NCBI RefSeq assembly: GCF_040436345.1
Contig: NC_133221.1
Coordinates: 19,403,165-19,467,164, forward strand
Source of the DNA: Pagrus major
Taxonomy: Eukaryota; Chordata; Actinopteri; Spariformes; Sparidae
Reading direction: 5' to 3'
Length of the DNA: 64,000 nt
Of this stretch, positions 1-12,164 are shown one piece after another (the stretch's first letter is position 1; the number at the start of each line of letters is the position of its first letter). Both the position numbers and the translations under genes were made by a program. The notes under the pieces were generated by a model. The model saw only the letters and a program-made list of their open reading frames with translations. It was not told the DNA's origin and made no database searches.

Positions 1-335
1 TTATTCTACCAACTTCAGCTTCGTCTTTCCTCTCTGTTAAAATAAGGAATATTTGATTCCATATTTGGTCTCATTCCAGATCAGTGAGCACGTCCAGCCC
101 AGTCGCCAGGATGACGTTTCTGCAAACCACAGATACATCCAGGTTTGTGCGTGTCATGGTCTACTTATTGGCATTTGCACAATTACATGTTTATTACCTG
201 AGGTGGAGGTCTGTAAGCGTGACATCACTGGATATTTTTAAGGTGAACTTGGAACAATTTCCAGCTATGTTGGTGGCAACAAAAGCAGTATTTTAAGCCT
301 GCAGATTAATGAAGATTAATTAGTGTAAATTATAG
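1..335. other. Non-coding DNA, nothing recognised
   Basis: AT-rich sequence with stops in all frames at short intervals. I see no splice-bounded exon, RNA gene or recognisable repeat here. Confidence 0.5.
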
Positions 336-950
336 TGTGTAGGATTTAGTGGCATCTAGCAGTGTGGTTTCAGATTGCAACCAACTGAAGACCCCTCATC
401 TCACTCTCACCTACAGTGGCTGCTAAAAACGTGAAAACGTGAAAGGACCTCATTAGAGCCAGTGTTTGGCTACGGGGGAGAGAGTTGGAGAGAGGAGTAC
501 GGAGTTAACCGAGAGAACTGCCAGCAAGAAATTACTGTATTTCCGAAGTCATGGTTTAATATTTCACTGATTTTGATCTAGATGAGGCAACAACTGTAAC
601 GAGTCAACCCCCGAGATTTCAGAGCGAGACTTCTCCTTGAACAAGACTTGTGTTTCTGGTTACAAAAAGGATCTCCATAGGAATCATTTCTGTAATGTTG
701 TCAGACACTTAGAATAACAACCTCAGACTGCGGTGGCAAAAACAATCACTTATACTTGTACTACTATTATCTTTGACAGTCAGAGTTGCCCCTAAGGATT
801 ATGTTGCAGCCATTGCAGCGTGTTGAGGTGATCTACTGGACTGATTCCAAAAGTTTTGCAAAGTATAAATCATTTATACCCCAAAACATGTAAAAATAGG
901 GTTAAAAATACAGGAATTTCCCTTTAAAGAGGAACTAATCTGGCATGCAT
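336..950 (+). repeat. Dispersed teleost repeat starting GTGTAGGATTTAGTGGCAT
   Basis: The left end reads GTGTAGGATTTAGTGGCATC, followed by a CAGATTGCAACCAACTGAA block and an AGAGCCAGTGTTTGGCTACG block. I recall this order from a very common interspersed element of percomorph genomes, usually classed as a nonautonomous DNA transposon. The expected mirror-image right end is not clear, so this copy is probably 3'-truncated. The right boundary is approximate and the class was not searched. Confidence 0.6.
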
Positions 951-959
951 GAGTCCAAA

Positions 960-3330
960 CTTTTCAGGTCACTAAAACATAGCATTTACCGTGTTTTTAT
1001 GTGGAAAATAGTCTGTGTCAGCCATCTGTCGTGGCGCTTCTCCTAAAACCCTTCAACTCAGCTCTTGATATAAGCGACAGCACTCACTGTGGCAGCTTAA
1101 CCCTCTGACTTCTACCTCTTCCAGCCTCAGTCTTGGAGCAGACTTTAAAAGTCAAGAGTCAGTCACTTTGCGGTTAGAGATTTTTTTCTTCTTTCTTTTT
1201 CTGCTTTAAAACGTAAAGAAACCTCTTCTAATGTGATTGCCCTTTTCCACTTATCCAGACGGGGTCTAAATGGAGGTGCTACAAGGGGATGCCGAGGCGC
1301 TGTCACTACATAACGTCACCTCCCTAACCCCGGGGGTCAGGGCCAGATTGACACCATAACCCACAGCCCTGATCCTCCTTCAGCCTCTTTAGAGGTGCAT
1401 CCAGCCGGCAGTAATACAGCCCGCACTTTATTCATTTGGAGATCAGCCAAGCTGAAAAGATAAGCTCTGAATAATTGGAGCCCACAGACCACGGAGAATC
1501 TGATGGGATCTCCGAGTCTTTAACTTTTCCTCCCTCTTATAGCTGGAGGACACCCCTTGTTAGATTCAGGCAGCCAGATGGGCGAGAGAGGAGTGGGATG
1601 ATCTGTGGTGCTTTAGAGAGAGGGATGAAACAGGCTGTAGGGACCTGTCACTCACGTGCAGGGGGAGTGAATATGGAGTTTAATGAATCCTCCACAGCCA
1701 CCAGTGGACAAGACGCAGCTCTGTGTGGACACCAGGCAGCCAGACAGTACACCATCCTGCCTCCTTTTCACTCTTTCTCTTTGCCTCTCTTGAGGCCTCT
1801 GGAGATGTCTAAGAAACACTGTTTTGAGCGGTTCATCTGAGTTTGATGTGATCTGATTCTAACTACTGCCTTTACTTGATGGCTTTTATTTTGAAAGGAA
1901 TACATTTCGAACCAAGTATCAAGGAAAAGCCCTGAAAAATAAACAAAATTCAATTTTATGAGAAAGTCAGCTGCTGAGCATATAAAAATCCCCTCAAGAC
2001 ACGAGATAACTTGTTAATAGAGCAGTCAACTCTCTCTGGGAGGTGGGACACTGGAAACAATAACACATGAAAATGAGGCGGTTAGCTACTGTGGCTGCTG
2101 TAGTTAATCATCCCTCTGTCAAATTAGCATTCCCCCTGCCCTGCATGGAAGACACCACAGCAGATAGACGGGGCATCGTTAGCTGCACTGTGCGACAAAG
2201 GGCGAGCAATGGGGAGGCTGCAGCTATACTGGTAATGTCAGGTCCCAGGTCAGCTTGGTCCAGAGCCAGTGGGAGCCCACGCTGCGCTCTGCCTGTCCGG
2301 TGTTGTCATAACAGAGCAGTTTTACTGTATGAGGCCCGTGGACAGACAAGGGCGGCTGCAGCCTCCTGAAGACAACAGGACCACACACTCGTTTCTCATT
2401 AACATCAGCAGCAGTTTTGTTCTTTTCTTTTCTTTCCTTTCTCATGTTCTGACAAGAAGTGTAATGTAGTTTAAACAACTCTGCCAGAGTAATCGGTTCA
2501 GAGTAATTACTTGCATGTGCCACTTTTCTGAATGCATTAATCCTTCATTATTAAATTCACTGTTATAAGTTGGTATTGATAATTGCTTCTCTGTAACACA
2601 GCAACTCTGATTGCATGAATGTGCCTACTATTGCACATAATTACTGCTGTCTACTGATATGACTTATAGTTTCTTTTGTGTTCTTGCCACGTCTTACTAT
2701 ATCTTGTAGTAATTACCAAGTACAGGAATCCGCCCCTCCAAATGATCGCTGATACGATAATAAAAAGTAAGTTAAGCAGTCTGAATAACTGAATGTGTGT
2801 GTTGACAAGCTGTGCAGGACTTGTCCCTCTTTGTTGGCCTGTACTTTGACAGAGGCCAGGCATTGTGAAACATAATAATCATGATTTTTTTACAATAACA
2901 TCAGACAACGCACGTGAATCGAGTGGCATGACAGGCTCGGGCAAAATCTCCAGCCATCGAGTCAAGCAAAATATTTTCTCTGCCCAATCGCGAGGGCACA
3001 TTGCTTCCTTGTTTTCCATAAATCTTGTTTCCTGTGTTACCGGGAATTTCATGGAGAAAAGAAAAAATGAAACATGCTCACATGAGGTGCTCACTCATGC
3101 TGTGTTTGCATTATTTTAAACAGAGACAGCAAGACAGAGCAGGCAACCATTGGTGTGACTAAAACAGGAAATTTGATTATTGGAAATATGACATCAGACA
3201 GGTCAAGTGTTGTGTTCATAAAAAGAGGACAGGATTTACTGCTTGTTCATCAAGATTGGATAGAAAACATAACTGGCCTTTTATAAATATACTGCAGATA
3301 TTGGAATGGGATGTAATGCTAAATTGCTGA
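960..3330. other. Non-coding interval; GC-richer patches at 1230-1830 and 2060-2350
   Basis: No gene is supported. The short open frames lack splice-site context or recognisable domains. Two patches (1230-1830 and 2060-2350) are less AT-rich, have no recognised repeat, and contain homeodomain-like AATTA/TAAT cores. They could be conserved non-coding elements, which only a cross-species alignment can decide. Confidence 0.3.
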
Positions 3331-3337
3331 ATTGTAA

Positions 3338-3780
3338 AGTAGAGCGCATACCTCTGCCGAGGCCCAACAGTCCCCTTTAATTCAATCAATCTATCAAATA
3401 AAACATATTTAAATCCACTAGATTAGAATTTTTTATTTGTATCTGCATCAAATTGTACTCACTCATAGTTACCAGCCACCTAATTTGTCTGATTTTTTTT
3501 TTTTTAAATCAGGATCCATGCATTATTCCCTGAGAATTTAACAGAAATGTCATAAGATGACCTATCTTATGATGTTAAAGAAAGTGAGAAAACTTTCCTG
3601 GATCCGTCCTTTCATCTAGATCCGCACCAAAGTTAATGGGGTCTATCCAGGATAGACCCCATTAACTTTGGTTTTGTGGAAATCCATTCAGTAGTTTTTG
3701 TGTAATCCTGCTGACAAACCAACAAACCAACAAATCAACAAACGGACATGAAAACGTAACCTCCCTGACAGAGGTAATGA
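3338..3780 (+). repeat. Repeat family A, copy 1 (nonautonomous, inverted ends)
   Basis: Starts with GCGCATACCTCTGCCGAGG and ends with a CAAACCAACAAAC-rich tract and CCTCCCTGACAGAGGTAAT. The two ends are roughly inverted copies of each other (ACCTCTGYCRRGG). The same sequence recurs reversed at 4990-5385 and partly at 13250-13530. The 3' part matches my memory of a widespread teleost repeat ending in GGCGGAGGTAAT. A long perfect hairpin lies within this copy at 3626-3672. Confidence 0.65.
3626..3672. repeat. Perfect inverted repeat, 23-bp arms with 1-nt centre
   Basis: The arm begins ACCAAAGTTAATGGGGTC and ends TATCC, followed by a single A and the exact reverse complement. It lies within repeat family A. 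Other copies of the family (13375 onward and 5080-5120 reversed) have the left arm only, continuing into different sequence, so the right arm is particular to this copy. Confidence 0.95.
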
Positions 3781-4129
3781 TATAAATAACTGTACTCAAC
3801 GGTTACATAATTGTAATGTTTAATTGGGTCTAACGATAATCATTAACGATGATTATCTTGTGTGAAAATTTTACTAGTTGAATCATCATAGATAAAACAG
3901 TTGTTCTATTGGCTCCTCTTTAACGCTTCACAAGTTTTAAAGTGTCCTTTATCTCCTTTAACCATCTGACTCTGAGTTAGTAATGAATAGAAGCCGACAG
4001 CTGAAGTGGTCCAATATTATAAATCAATGATGGTTTGTAATTCTCTTCATTTAAACAAAGGCCAAACGAATAAAAACCCATTAAGATGACATGTGAATTG
4101 GCAAACAAACTGTTTAATTTGTGTCTGCT

Positions 4130-4560
4130 GTGTGAAGGGGGCTTTCCGTCCGTGGGCCCGGGGGCAGCCCAAATTTACATCTGATTGGAGTTTAATGGCC
4201 CATGGCCGCTTTTACTGCATGGTCACTATGGCGACCAAGCTTTTCTCAAGATTCTCAACAGACTAAAATGTCCTTTTTTTGTCCATTTGAAATGTGTCAT
4301 GCGAGCCAAATGGGGCTGGGGCTTGTATGTATCAATTTGTTTCTGTTGCGGGGCCCACACTAGCCCTGCAATGAATATATGGGCCATTGAATCCCCGCAC
4401 ACAATGGCCACAGCTGATGCAGTTGCCACAGAGACACGCCCACACAAAGGGTCGGAATGATGACATATGGTCCAAACCTGCCCAGTCGGTGGACCCCCAA
4501 TAGGCCGACTGCATTGATGGACAAAACCCCACGTTAGCCATTTATCCATGCCTACTCATT
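4130..4560. promoter_or_regulatory. Candidate conserved non-coding element
   Basis: A repeat-free block with higher GC than its surroundings, containing a TTTATGGCC-like core, CAATTTGT and TTTAAT motifs and several CCATTG/CAATGG elements. It has no long plausible ORF with splice sites. The call rests only on base composition and absence of repeats, in a gene-poor region around a developmental regulator. Confidence 0.25.
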
Positions 4561-4989
4561 TCATGGTAAGATAAACTTTTTATAAAGTTTCCACAGCCCG
4601 TGCACAAGGAGTAAACGGCTGGTGAAAAAGCCACCATGTAAAGTGGGGGGAATTCATCATTAAGTGATTAACAAAGGCTTCTTTACCACCTGCTTCTACA
4701 TTAATACGCACATTAAAGGCCCCTCTTTTTGTTTAAAGTGAAAGAGAGGAGATGGAGGAAAAAAGCATTAACTTAAAGACATAATAGAATGAAGCATATG
4801 TCAGTACTTTAAACATCTACAGGCCCAAAAATCTTTTTATGTATGGCACTTTTTATTCCTGTTACTGCTGAATTTATTGCTCTACTTATTTTGACAGGAA
4901 TTTGTTGTTTTTTGTTGTTTAGGGCTTTGATGTATTATATACTTATTTAAATACAATAAATAGTATTTTAATTGTCCAATACAGAATTT

Positions 4990-5385
4990 GTTGATTATAA
5001 ATAAATATTTAGTTGATTAGCCTTTTTTGTCGGCAGGATTACGCAACATTAGATTTCCACGAAACTTGGATGGAGGATTGGTCTCAGCCCAGAATAGACC
5101 CCACTGACTTTTGGTGCCGATACGGATAAATGGGACGGATCCCAGATTTTTTTACTCACTTTCTTTAACATTGCAACATCATCTATAAATTCTCCGGGAA
5201 AAATGCAAGGACATCAGTGGCTCTATGAATGAGTACAAGTTGATGTGGTTCCTAGCTCTGGTGAGCTTAAATTATGGTTGTAAGCAGTAATGAGTGGAGT
5301 GATACAGGGCGATTGAGTGATATTTGATTAGGCTTTATTGAATTAAAGGGGGCTATGGTGGACGTATGCGCTCTACTGAGTGCCA
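4990..5385 (-). repeat. Repeat family A, copy 2 (reversed)
   Basis: Read on the minus strand this starts with the family end TAGAGCGCATAC near 5380. It runs through the TTTAACA and AATGGGGTCTATTCTGGGC blocks to the AATCCTGCCGAC end near 5030. It is diverged from the copy at 3338-3780 and lacks that copy's hairpin. Confidence 0.55.
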
Positions 5386-5389
5386 TTCT

Positions 5390-6500
5390 ACTGATACGGA
5401 CAAAAACTGATGTACAATTATATTTGTTGTGTAAGTGTAGACTTTACAGTATTTGCATGATTTGTCTTACATTTATATCAATTTGTCACTTTCTTACAGA
5501 GGAGTAGAAGTTTATTACCTGGGGGGTACTTATGAGGTAGTCAGGGGGTATTAAACCGGGCGTCTTGCATGACCAGATACAGACATGAAATTTAATATGA
5601 TCAATGTTGTTAAATAAAATTCAGTTTAAAATATAGCAGATATTTTCAAATAAAGAGTACTTTAGCTCATTCTGATAGGGCTGTGGGGACACAGACAAAA
5701 AACCTGGTGAGAAGTATGAAAGAAAGTATGAAATCTATGTAAAGCTATCATTTTGTAATTTACGATAGATCATTTATGTTTACTATATGGGTTTCTGGGT
5801 TTCTTGCCAGCTTACCGAGATGTCACTTATGATCTAATGTGGACCTGGTGGTTCTGAGATAAAAGACAAAGATAATCAGTCACATGATATCAACACAGGT
5901 CTGTGGATAGTGTGAGGGGAAAACCCTGGGAGAAGAGGCGTGTGGGTAGAGGACGCCTGATTCCATTAGGAAAGATAAGCAGTGTGTGAACAAGACATTT
6001 AAGAGTTGACCTGCTTCATTACTCACCACTGAAATATGTGATGATGTCATTACAGGCTTTGTATGGTGGGAGGGCTATACGGGGTCAGCCATTCACTTAA
6101 GGCACTGCAGATGCTCTACTTTAACTCACACTATAGAAACATGGAAGTGATTTCTCTTATTTGAAGCATTTAGGTAATTACATTTGTATAAAGGTATGAA
6201 ACGGTAAAGTACTTAATAAAGAGTTAACAACGAAGTAACTGAGGGCTGATGACAGTTTTAGAGCTAAAATGATGATATCAACTACTTGATTAGACCATCA
6301 GCAAAAAAAAATAAAAATGAGTTGCCTACAATTTTGACAATTTGAGGACATCCTGATCTCAGGGAATCATATTATAAACTGCCTGATAATTCACTGTAAT
6401 CAAAAAGGAGTCAACAGATCGTGTGAATAGTTGCAGCCCTATATTCAGATCTTAAAATTGTAAAGTTTATTTAATTCTCTTTGGCTATTTTTATTAGCCA
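5390..6500. other. Non-coding interval, nothing recognised
   Basis: AT-rich sequence with many stops in all frames. I recognise no exon, RNA gene or repeat. Confidence 0.4.
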
Positions 6501-6509
6501 CACTATGGC

Positions 6510-7000
6510 ATGGCTCCACTGACTGTTTAAAATATGGAAAGAGCTGCTGGGTCTGAAAAGTGAAGCCGAGGCAGAAGTGCCTTCAACTTGCATTCTTTCT
6601 AACTGCCAGCAGATGGAGACTCTACTGGTTTAAAAAATAAGTCTGATTGTATGTAAGCTTATGAGAAAATTACCCTACTTCTTGTTTGATGTATTACCCC
6701 AGTAAACAGTATTTTGAGGAGTTTTAGGTTTCAATGTCTAATTTTGGTCTCATTTAGAGTAAATAGACGATAAAGCAGGGTATGCTTTAGGGGTGGCTAT
6801 ATTGTGATTGACAAGTCACTACCATACGTGTGCTCGGTTCCTCTGTGAGATCCAGTCAGGATGTCCTCCCAAGCTCCACCATCTCAACCAAATATGGTCA
6901 CTCCTGGCTCCATGGCGACGACCATAATGCCAAACATGAGGCTTGAAAATGGTACTCCACAAACCAATGGGTAATGTCACAGTGGGTTTACATGGCTATA
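6510..7000 (+). repeat. Dispersed teleost repeat (GATTGACAAGTCACTACCA type)
   Basis: Recognisable blocks in order are CTAACTGCCAGCAGATGGAG, GTATGTAAGCTTATGAGAAA, ATAAAGCAGGGTATGCTTTA, GTGATTGACAAGTC, CATGGCGACGACCATAATGC and ACAAACCAATGGGTAATGTC. I recall this order from a common percomorph interspersed repeat of uncertain class. The copy is diverged and its ends are not exactly defined. Confidence 0.6.
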
Positions 7001-7059
7001 GGGATGGCAATGATGGTTAACAGTCTGTTGGACAGTATTGGACGGGTTGCCATGGAAAG

Positions 7060-7262
7060 ACATTTACGTCCCCCTCAGGATGAACTGAAATAACTTTATT
7101 AATCCCTGGACTGAAATTTTGTTTAGTTCTAATTAGCAGATATTAGAATGCTAACATGCTAAACTAAGTTTGTGAACATAGTAGCCTAACCCTGCTGAAC
7201 ATCCACCTTTTGTTAGCATGTTAACATTAGCATTAGCATTAGCATAGCTAAAATAAATCTTA
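7060..7262 (+). repeat. Dispersed repeat D, copy 1 (TTAGCATGCTAAC-rich)
   Basis: Contains TGCCATGGAAAGACATTTACG, GGATGAACTGAAATAACTTT, and then repeated GCTAACATGCTAA and TTAGCATGTTAACATTAGC motifs. The block at 60408-60610 carries the same succession, including TGGATGGATCGGC, GTGCTAATTA and TTAGCATGCTAAC. I know this family from many fish genomes but cannot assign a class from sequence. Confidence 0.55.
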
Positions 7263-7285
7263 AGATGTTTCTCCTGATAAACACA

Positions 7286-7311
7286 AACACACACACACAC
7301 ACACACACACA
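7286..7311. repeat. (CA)n microsatellite
   Basis: An uninterrupted run of about a dozen CA dinucleotides. Confidence 0.95.
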
Positions 7312-8555
7312 TTTATATATACAAGACAGGTCAAGCCCGTGTGTCACTTGATGTCAGTTGAGGTGACGGGTTGTGAGTGAGACCCGGAAGGAGATCTCAC
7401 TTGGTTTGATGCAGAGGTGACAGGTCCTTCTGGATATGACCTGTCTATTCCCTGATTTCACCCTGGCCATCCGCCCGGCTGTCCCCTGGATGGACGCCTC
7501 CATTGACCACTGTCAAAGAGAGAGACCTGGAGGAGAACATTACCCTGGGAGGTCAGAGACCCCCAGGTGACCCGGTGAAGCCCCCTCGAAACACTTCAGC
7601 GGACAAGCAGTGTCCAGACCTGAACTGTTTTCAACTCACACTCTGTGGTTCAATCTGGAGCTGTCAAAGGAAAAAGTGGGTAAACACACCGTGAAATTTC
7701 CAATGAAATACAGGCCGAGCATCCGTCTCAATCAACCAGGCTTTGCAGAGCATTTCCCTTGCTAAACCTAGTTTTGCATGACAAGGATATGATTCTGCAC
7801 AAAAACAGACTGCATGGCTCACAACGCACACAGACACACATTCTGTCTGTAATCATATGAGCTGACACACAGATTCCCACATGTGCACGGGTGTGTAGAC
7901 CCCACCCTTAGACCCCACACTGCACAGCATTATGCAGAGCTCCCTTGAATTCACACAGAGATCTAAAAATACCCGCGAGGGAGGAAATCCCCACATTCCG
8001 CAGCAATGGACCTGCACTACAAAGACAACCAAACAATAAGCCTCTGCCGACTCGGAATCATCCCAGACAATATAGGAAGACTGAGGCATCACAGAGTTGT
8101 TTTTCCCGGATAGACTGTTGTGTCTAGGACTGGAAACCTCTGACCGTTGCCACTGACTCATGGCGACTGGCCATATGTGAAAGAATGGGCTGCACCATGG
8201 GATAAACACATATGTGGAAACTCACAATGGCATGGAAGTATTCAAAAGATGGTAAAGGTTTGAAAGTCAGAAGCGACCAAAGACGAAATATTCAGCAGGT
8301 GGTTAATTCATGAGTCAGCCTCTGCAGATTCATTTTGGTGCATGAAACAAGGCAACAACACTCACAAGCACACCAAACATCTGACAATAATATGATAAAG
8401 CAGAGTTTATATAAACAATATATATATAACATCAATATGTTGTTAAAGTTTTGATCAGATGTGACCTCGAATGTGGCACTGCTTCCCTTCAATACTATTG
8501 TAGATGTCATACACACGGTTAACAAATGTTTCAGTTTGTAGGAAACATGGAATAA
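7312..8555. other. Non-coding interval, nothing recognised
   Basis: The frames open for 60-118 codons have no domain similarity that I can see and no paired splice signals. No repeat was recognised. Confidence 0.35.
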
Positions 8556-8560
8556 GAAGG

Positions 8561-8931
8561 TTAAAGGTGCAATATGTAAGAATTGGCCACCTGTCAAATT
8601 CATTCTCAAAACAAATAGGGGGAAGCATATCACTAAAGTTACCACTAACTGCTGCTAACTGTGGCTGCAGTTAGCTTGTTAGCTCAGTTAGCCATGCAGC
8701 TAGAGGTCGGGACTTGGTGCTTGGAGCACCGGGGAAGTGTTGGTGTTTAAACCACTAGGACAGCTTTGGACCAGGCAAGCCTAGCTGGGGCTAGCGGGTT
8801 AGCATGCTAACTCTAGTACATATCTCTGCAACACAATATATGGATGTCATAATGTCAAACTGTTATTTCTTTACATTCTGTTGATCATTTTTGAATGTTT
8901 TCCATTAAAATCTTACATATCCCACCTTTAA
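8561..8931 (+). mobile_element. TTAA-flanked MITE family B, copy 1
   Basis: The element begins TTAA-AGGTGCAATATGTAAG and ends CTTACATATCCCACCT-TTAA, so its termini are inverted repeats flanked by TTAA, as in piggyBac-type elements. The inside is rich in GTTAGC/GCTAAC motifs. Related copies are at 34664-35000 and 63468-63660. It has no coding capacity. Confidence 0.75.
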
Positions 8932-8934
8932 CTA

Positions 8935-9940
8935 CCATTCTGATGAAAATGTATAAACATACATATCATCATGTGGTCTATTGTAAAGGAACTAAACAAT
9001 CATAATGACATTGTGAATACTCAGATTTGTGTTGTGTGATTGTAGTTGTATTTATAGAGTGATGAAGTTGTGCATGTGTCCATCCAACCGAGTTGCAACA
9101 GCAAATACGTATGTTTGAAAGAAACTCAATGCCACGCGGATTATATTTTTGGATTAACATAATGAAAAATGCAGCAGAAAGCTCGCTGTATCACTGTATT
9201 TAATATGTTTTCAAACAATATTTTATCTTGCAAAGCAAAATCCACTGCAACAAAAGAATGATGGTTACGTTTAGGCACTTGCAGCACTCAAGAAGGTGCT
9301 GTGAGTGAGGCAACGATCATGGCCTTGGTTAAATACTGAAAAATTAAGCAATAACCTTATCATCGTTTAAATGAAAGGATGCCAACCCAGCTCTTTGGTT
9401 TTTACAGTCCTATGTTTTTGTACACAAATCATCCACACCGACCACCAACCCACTGACTATTGATCAGTACAAAAGTGCAGCTTCCTACACTTTCCAGAGA
9501 ACATGATCCAGGGAGGAAATACTTTTATTTACAAAACATAATTGGAAAATTAACTTGTATATAAGCTTTTATAGAAGTTTTGAAAAGGCATACTTTACAA
9601 CGTGTTGCAGTCGTAAGACTGATCAGACTGACTCATCCATGTCCTGCCATGTGTTAGTATCAAAAGTGTCATCATCTGTGGGCACAGCAGGGCTTAGGCC
9701 ACATTCTCAGAAACAGAGATCCCTCAACAGATAGACAATGGGGTTTAATGACTCGCAAGACTTTTATTCGCCGACAGCTTGATGGGCTGATTGGCATTGT
9801 CAGACCCACAGGATGAAGATAATACATTTGCAGTTAGTTTTGATGGGAAAATGTTGGTTCTTGTTGGATAGTACATGAAACATATAGGCTTTACAAAGCA
9901 GTATCAGGAACATCGGACTAATTAAAATGCATGTACTTTG
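8935..9940. other. Non-coding interval, nothing recognised
   Basis: AT-rich, with no exon, RNA gene or repeat that I can identify. Confidence 0.4.
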
Positions 9941-9944
9941 TATA

Positions 9945-10235
9945 ATTTAGGTGTACTATGTAATTTTTGGGAGAAAATTTTAATCAGAAGAGAAAGACTG
10001 AATAAACTGAATATACAAACTGAGCTTAAAGGACAACACAGTTTCATACTGTTTTACTTTGTTTATATTTGGCGGACCCTGCCATCTTTCTGTTCTGTGG
10101 ACCTTATTTTCCTCTGAGAAAAGCTTGTCTATTCAGTTATGGAAAAAAGACATATTTCTGAATCGGTATTACCTTATCAATATTGTTCATATTACCTTTC
10201 CGAGTTTCTGAATTTCTTTACAGGTACCCCTGTAA
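9945..10235 (+). mobile_element. TTAA-flanked MITE family A, copy 1 (decayed)
   Basis: The left end reads GGTGTACTATGTAATTTTTGG. The inside holds the family blocks AAAGGACAACACAGTTTCAT, ACTGTTTTACTTTGTTTA and TTATTTTCCTCTGAGAAAAG. The right terminus is eroded. Better copies are at 45949-46285, 47962-48310 and 51049-51375. Confidence 0.7.
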
Positions 10236-10239
10236 AATA

Positions 10240-10935
10240 CAATTTATGTTTTAGGTTTAATTCATTATAAAGATTTACTTACATGCTAAAAACAATACTG
10301 ATTCTTTTGCCACAAGTCAAAGATAAAAGAGAGTCGACACATTTAGTAAAATATGTTATACTCAATTGTAGTTAACAGTGTCAGACAACCCCTACTCTTT
10401 AGTACTGATTGTCCTCTTCCCACTTGGAATATGAGACTCTGGACTGAATGAGGATCAAATGAGGCGATACCTTCCGCTTGATTGACAGCTTAACAAAGGC
10501 AATGGGGCAGAGTGATTTGTCAATGGGTAAAAATCAACACAAAGAGCTATTGATTGGCAGGAGAGAAAGGGGCAGAGGACAATGACAGCGGCTGTGGGAT
10601 CTCGCTGAAGTGATCAATACTGGAGTTCTGCATGAGGGAGCCATCCCGCTCTGTGTTTATACAGTCAGACACAGAGCAAAGATCAGCTATTGTACAGCCG
10701 CACTGGTGCTGTCAGTCAACGCAGGGCAACACTGCAGGGGGTGGCCGGGCATCTCACACACAGACACTCACACACACACAAAGACGTAAATGCTCAGATT
10801 AGGCTCAGACTGTGGTTAGAGATACTACAGTTCTTAGAAACAGACTGCTGCACCCGCAGGTGTCTTTTTTACCACACAGAAAACAACTAATTATCTCTTC
10901 TGAGAAACTTTGTGGTTGGTTCAGTCACGTCAAGA
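10240..10935. other. Non-coding interval with short CA run
   Basis: No gene is seen. There is an imperfect CA/CACA run around 10757-10783. The block around 10430-10640 is less AT-rich and free of recognised repeats. Confidence 0.35.
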
Positions 10936-10940
10936 ACTAC

Positions 10941-11130
10941 TTTAAAGGGTCAGTCCACCAAAAACTACCAAAGAGAAAAACACACTTCTTCACAGCTGTA
11001 TGGGATCCAAGCAGAGAGTTTTGTAATTACTGGCCCAGATTTTCAGATACACTGTATGTCTTTGAACAGTTTGATGCGGTAGAGGTGACAGGAATTTCAC
11101 TTTGAGGCATTTAAAATTTTCATTTTCTCA
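10941..11130 (+). mobile_element. Fragment of TTAA-flanked MITE family C
   Basis: Begins TTTAAAGGGTCAGTCCACC, which resembles the inverse of the end of the element at 11683-12162. The right boundary is uncertain. It might instead be the left end of one larger element interrupted by other repeats. Confidence 0.4.
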
Positions 11131-11225
11131 GAATCAGTGTTGCTGTTATCAGGTTATGTCAGAATCAGAGTCAACAAATATCGATACCAATTACTGACAC
11201 AGATATTTCTCATTTTTACAGGAAG

Positions 11226-11370
11226 TACAACCCTGATCCAGAAAAAGTTGGAATGGTGTGAAAAACATAAATATAAGAGAAAGTGATCATTTGCATATAT
11301 ATATTTGATATATATTCAATTTATAAAAGCGCAAAGACAATATATTTAATGTTTTACCTCATCAGCTTTG
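11226..11370 (+). repeat. Dispersed teleost repeat (TACAACCCTGATCCAGAAAA type), fragment
   Basis: Opens with TACAACCCTGATCCAGAAAA and AGTTGGAATGGTGTG, followed by a GATCATTTGCATAT block and an AAAGACAATATATTTAATGT block. I recall this order from a very abundant fish element that begins TACAACCCCGATTCCAAAAA. The second half is missing. Confidence 0.6.
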
Positions 11371-11682
11371 TTGATGTTTTTGTAAATATAGATTTTTGTA
11401 AATTTATGTTGACAGAGCCCAACTGTTTTTTTCAGTCTGAGCTGTATACAAGGAGAGACAACACGATTTATGAGGCTACTCAATGATAAACTACCTCTCC
11501 TAATTGCTTCATGACATGCCAAAGACAGTAAAAACTCAAGGCAGGTTTTAATGGTGAAATCTAAGGAAGTGGTAGCTGTGCACATGCAAACAATAGCTAT
11601 AGGGAAGCAACGAGTGCATGCACCAACAGTGTAAATGTACTGAAAACATAGTGACATGACTTAATATCGGAAGCATCAGTAT

Positions 11683-12162
11683 TTAAAGTGACAACAGACA
11701 ACTTTCGCATCCTCTAGCGTTTCCAAGTGGTATTATTGCTGGCGCCACTGTTGCAAAGAAGACTGTATCTTTACCATTTTTCTCAGAGGTGCAACTAACA
11801 ACAACCCGAGACAAAACTTGAGTTTATTTAAATGACTGGATTGCCAGTTCACCTTCTTTTTCCTTTTTTGGGAGATTTCATGCCTAGTGGCAAACAAAAA
11901 TGGATAGTGAAAGTAAGGTTTATAGGAACCAATCTAAACGCTGATGATTCATTATTCTGTATCCATCACATTGTGCAATCTACATTTACTTCATAACGAT
12001 ACGTTGAAGGAGAAAACTTGTCTACTGCAGGGACAGTGTTTCTGGAAAGACGCATCAGAAACAAATTGTATTCATGTCCATTGTATTGAGGCAGGAATAT
12101 CTCACTTTTTATACTAGGAATCGGGAATAAGTGTTTGTTTTTTGGGTGAACCAACCCTTTAA
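11683..12162. mobile_element. TTAA-flanked MITE family C, copy 1
   Basis: The right end is TTGGGTGAACCAACCCTTTAA, which matches the well-known fish terminus TTAAAGGGTTGGTTCACCC. Inside are TTCCAAGTGGTATTATTGC and GGAACCAATCTAAACGCTGA, both of which recur at 46318-46460. The left boundary is inferred from alignment with that second copy. Confidence 0.65.
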
Positions 12163-12164
12163 CT

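Noticed and set aside
4226..4549. 107-codon minus-strand ORF in a GC-richer block
   Set aside because: A competing ORF exists on the other strand and in another frame, without domains or splice sites. A non-coding conserved block is more likely.
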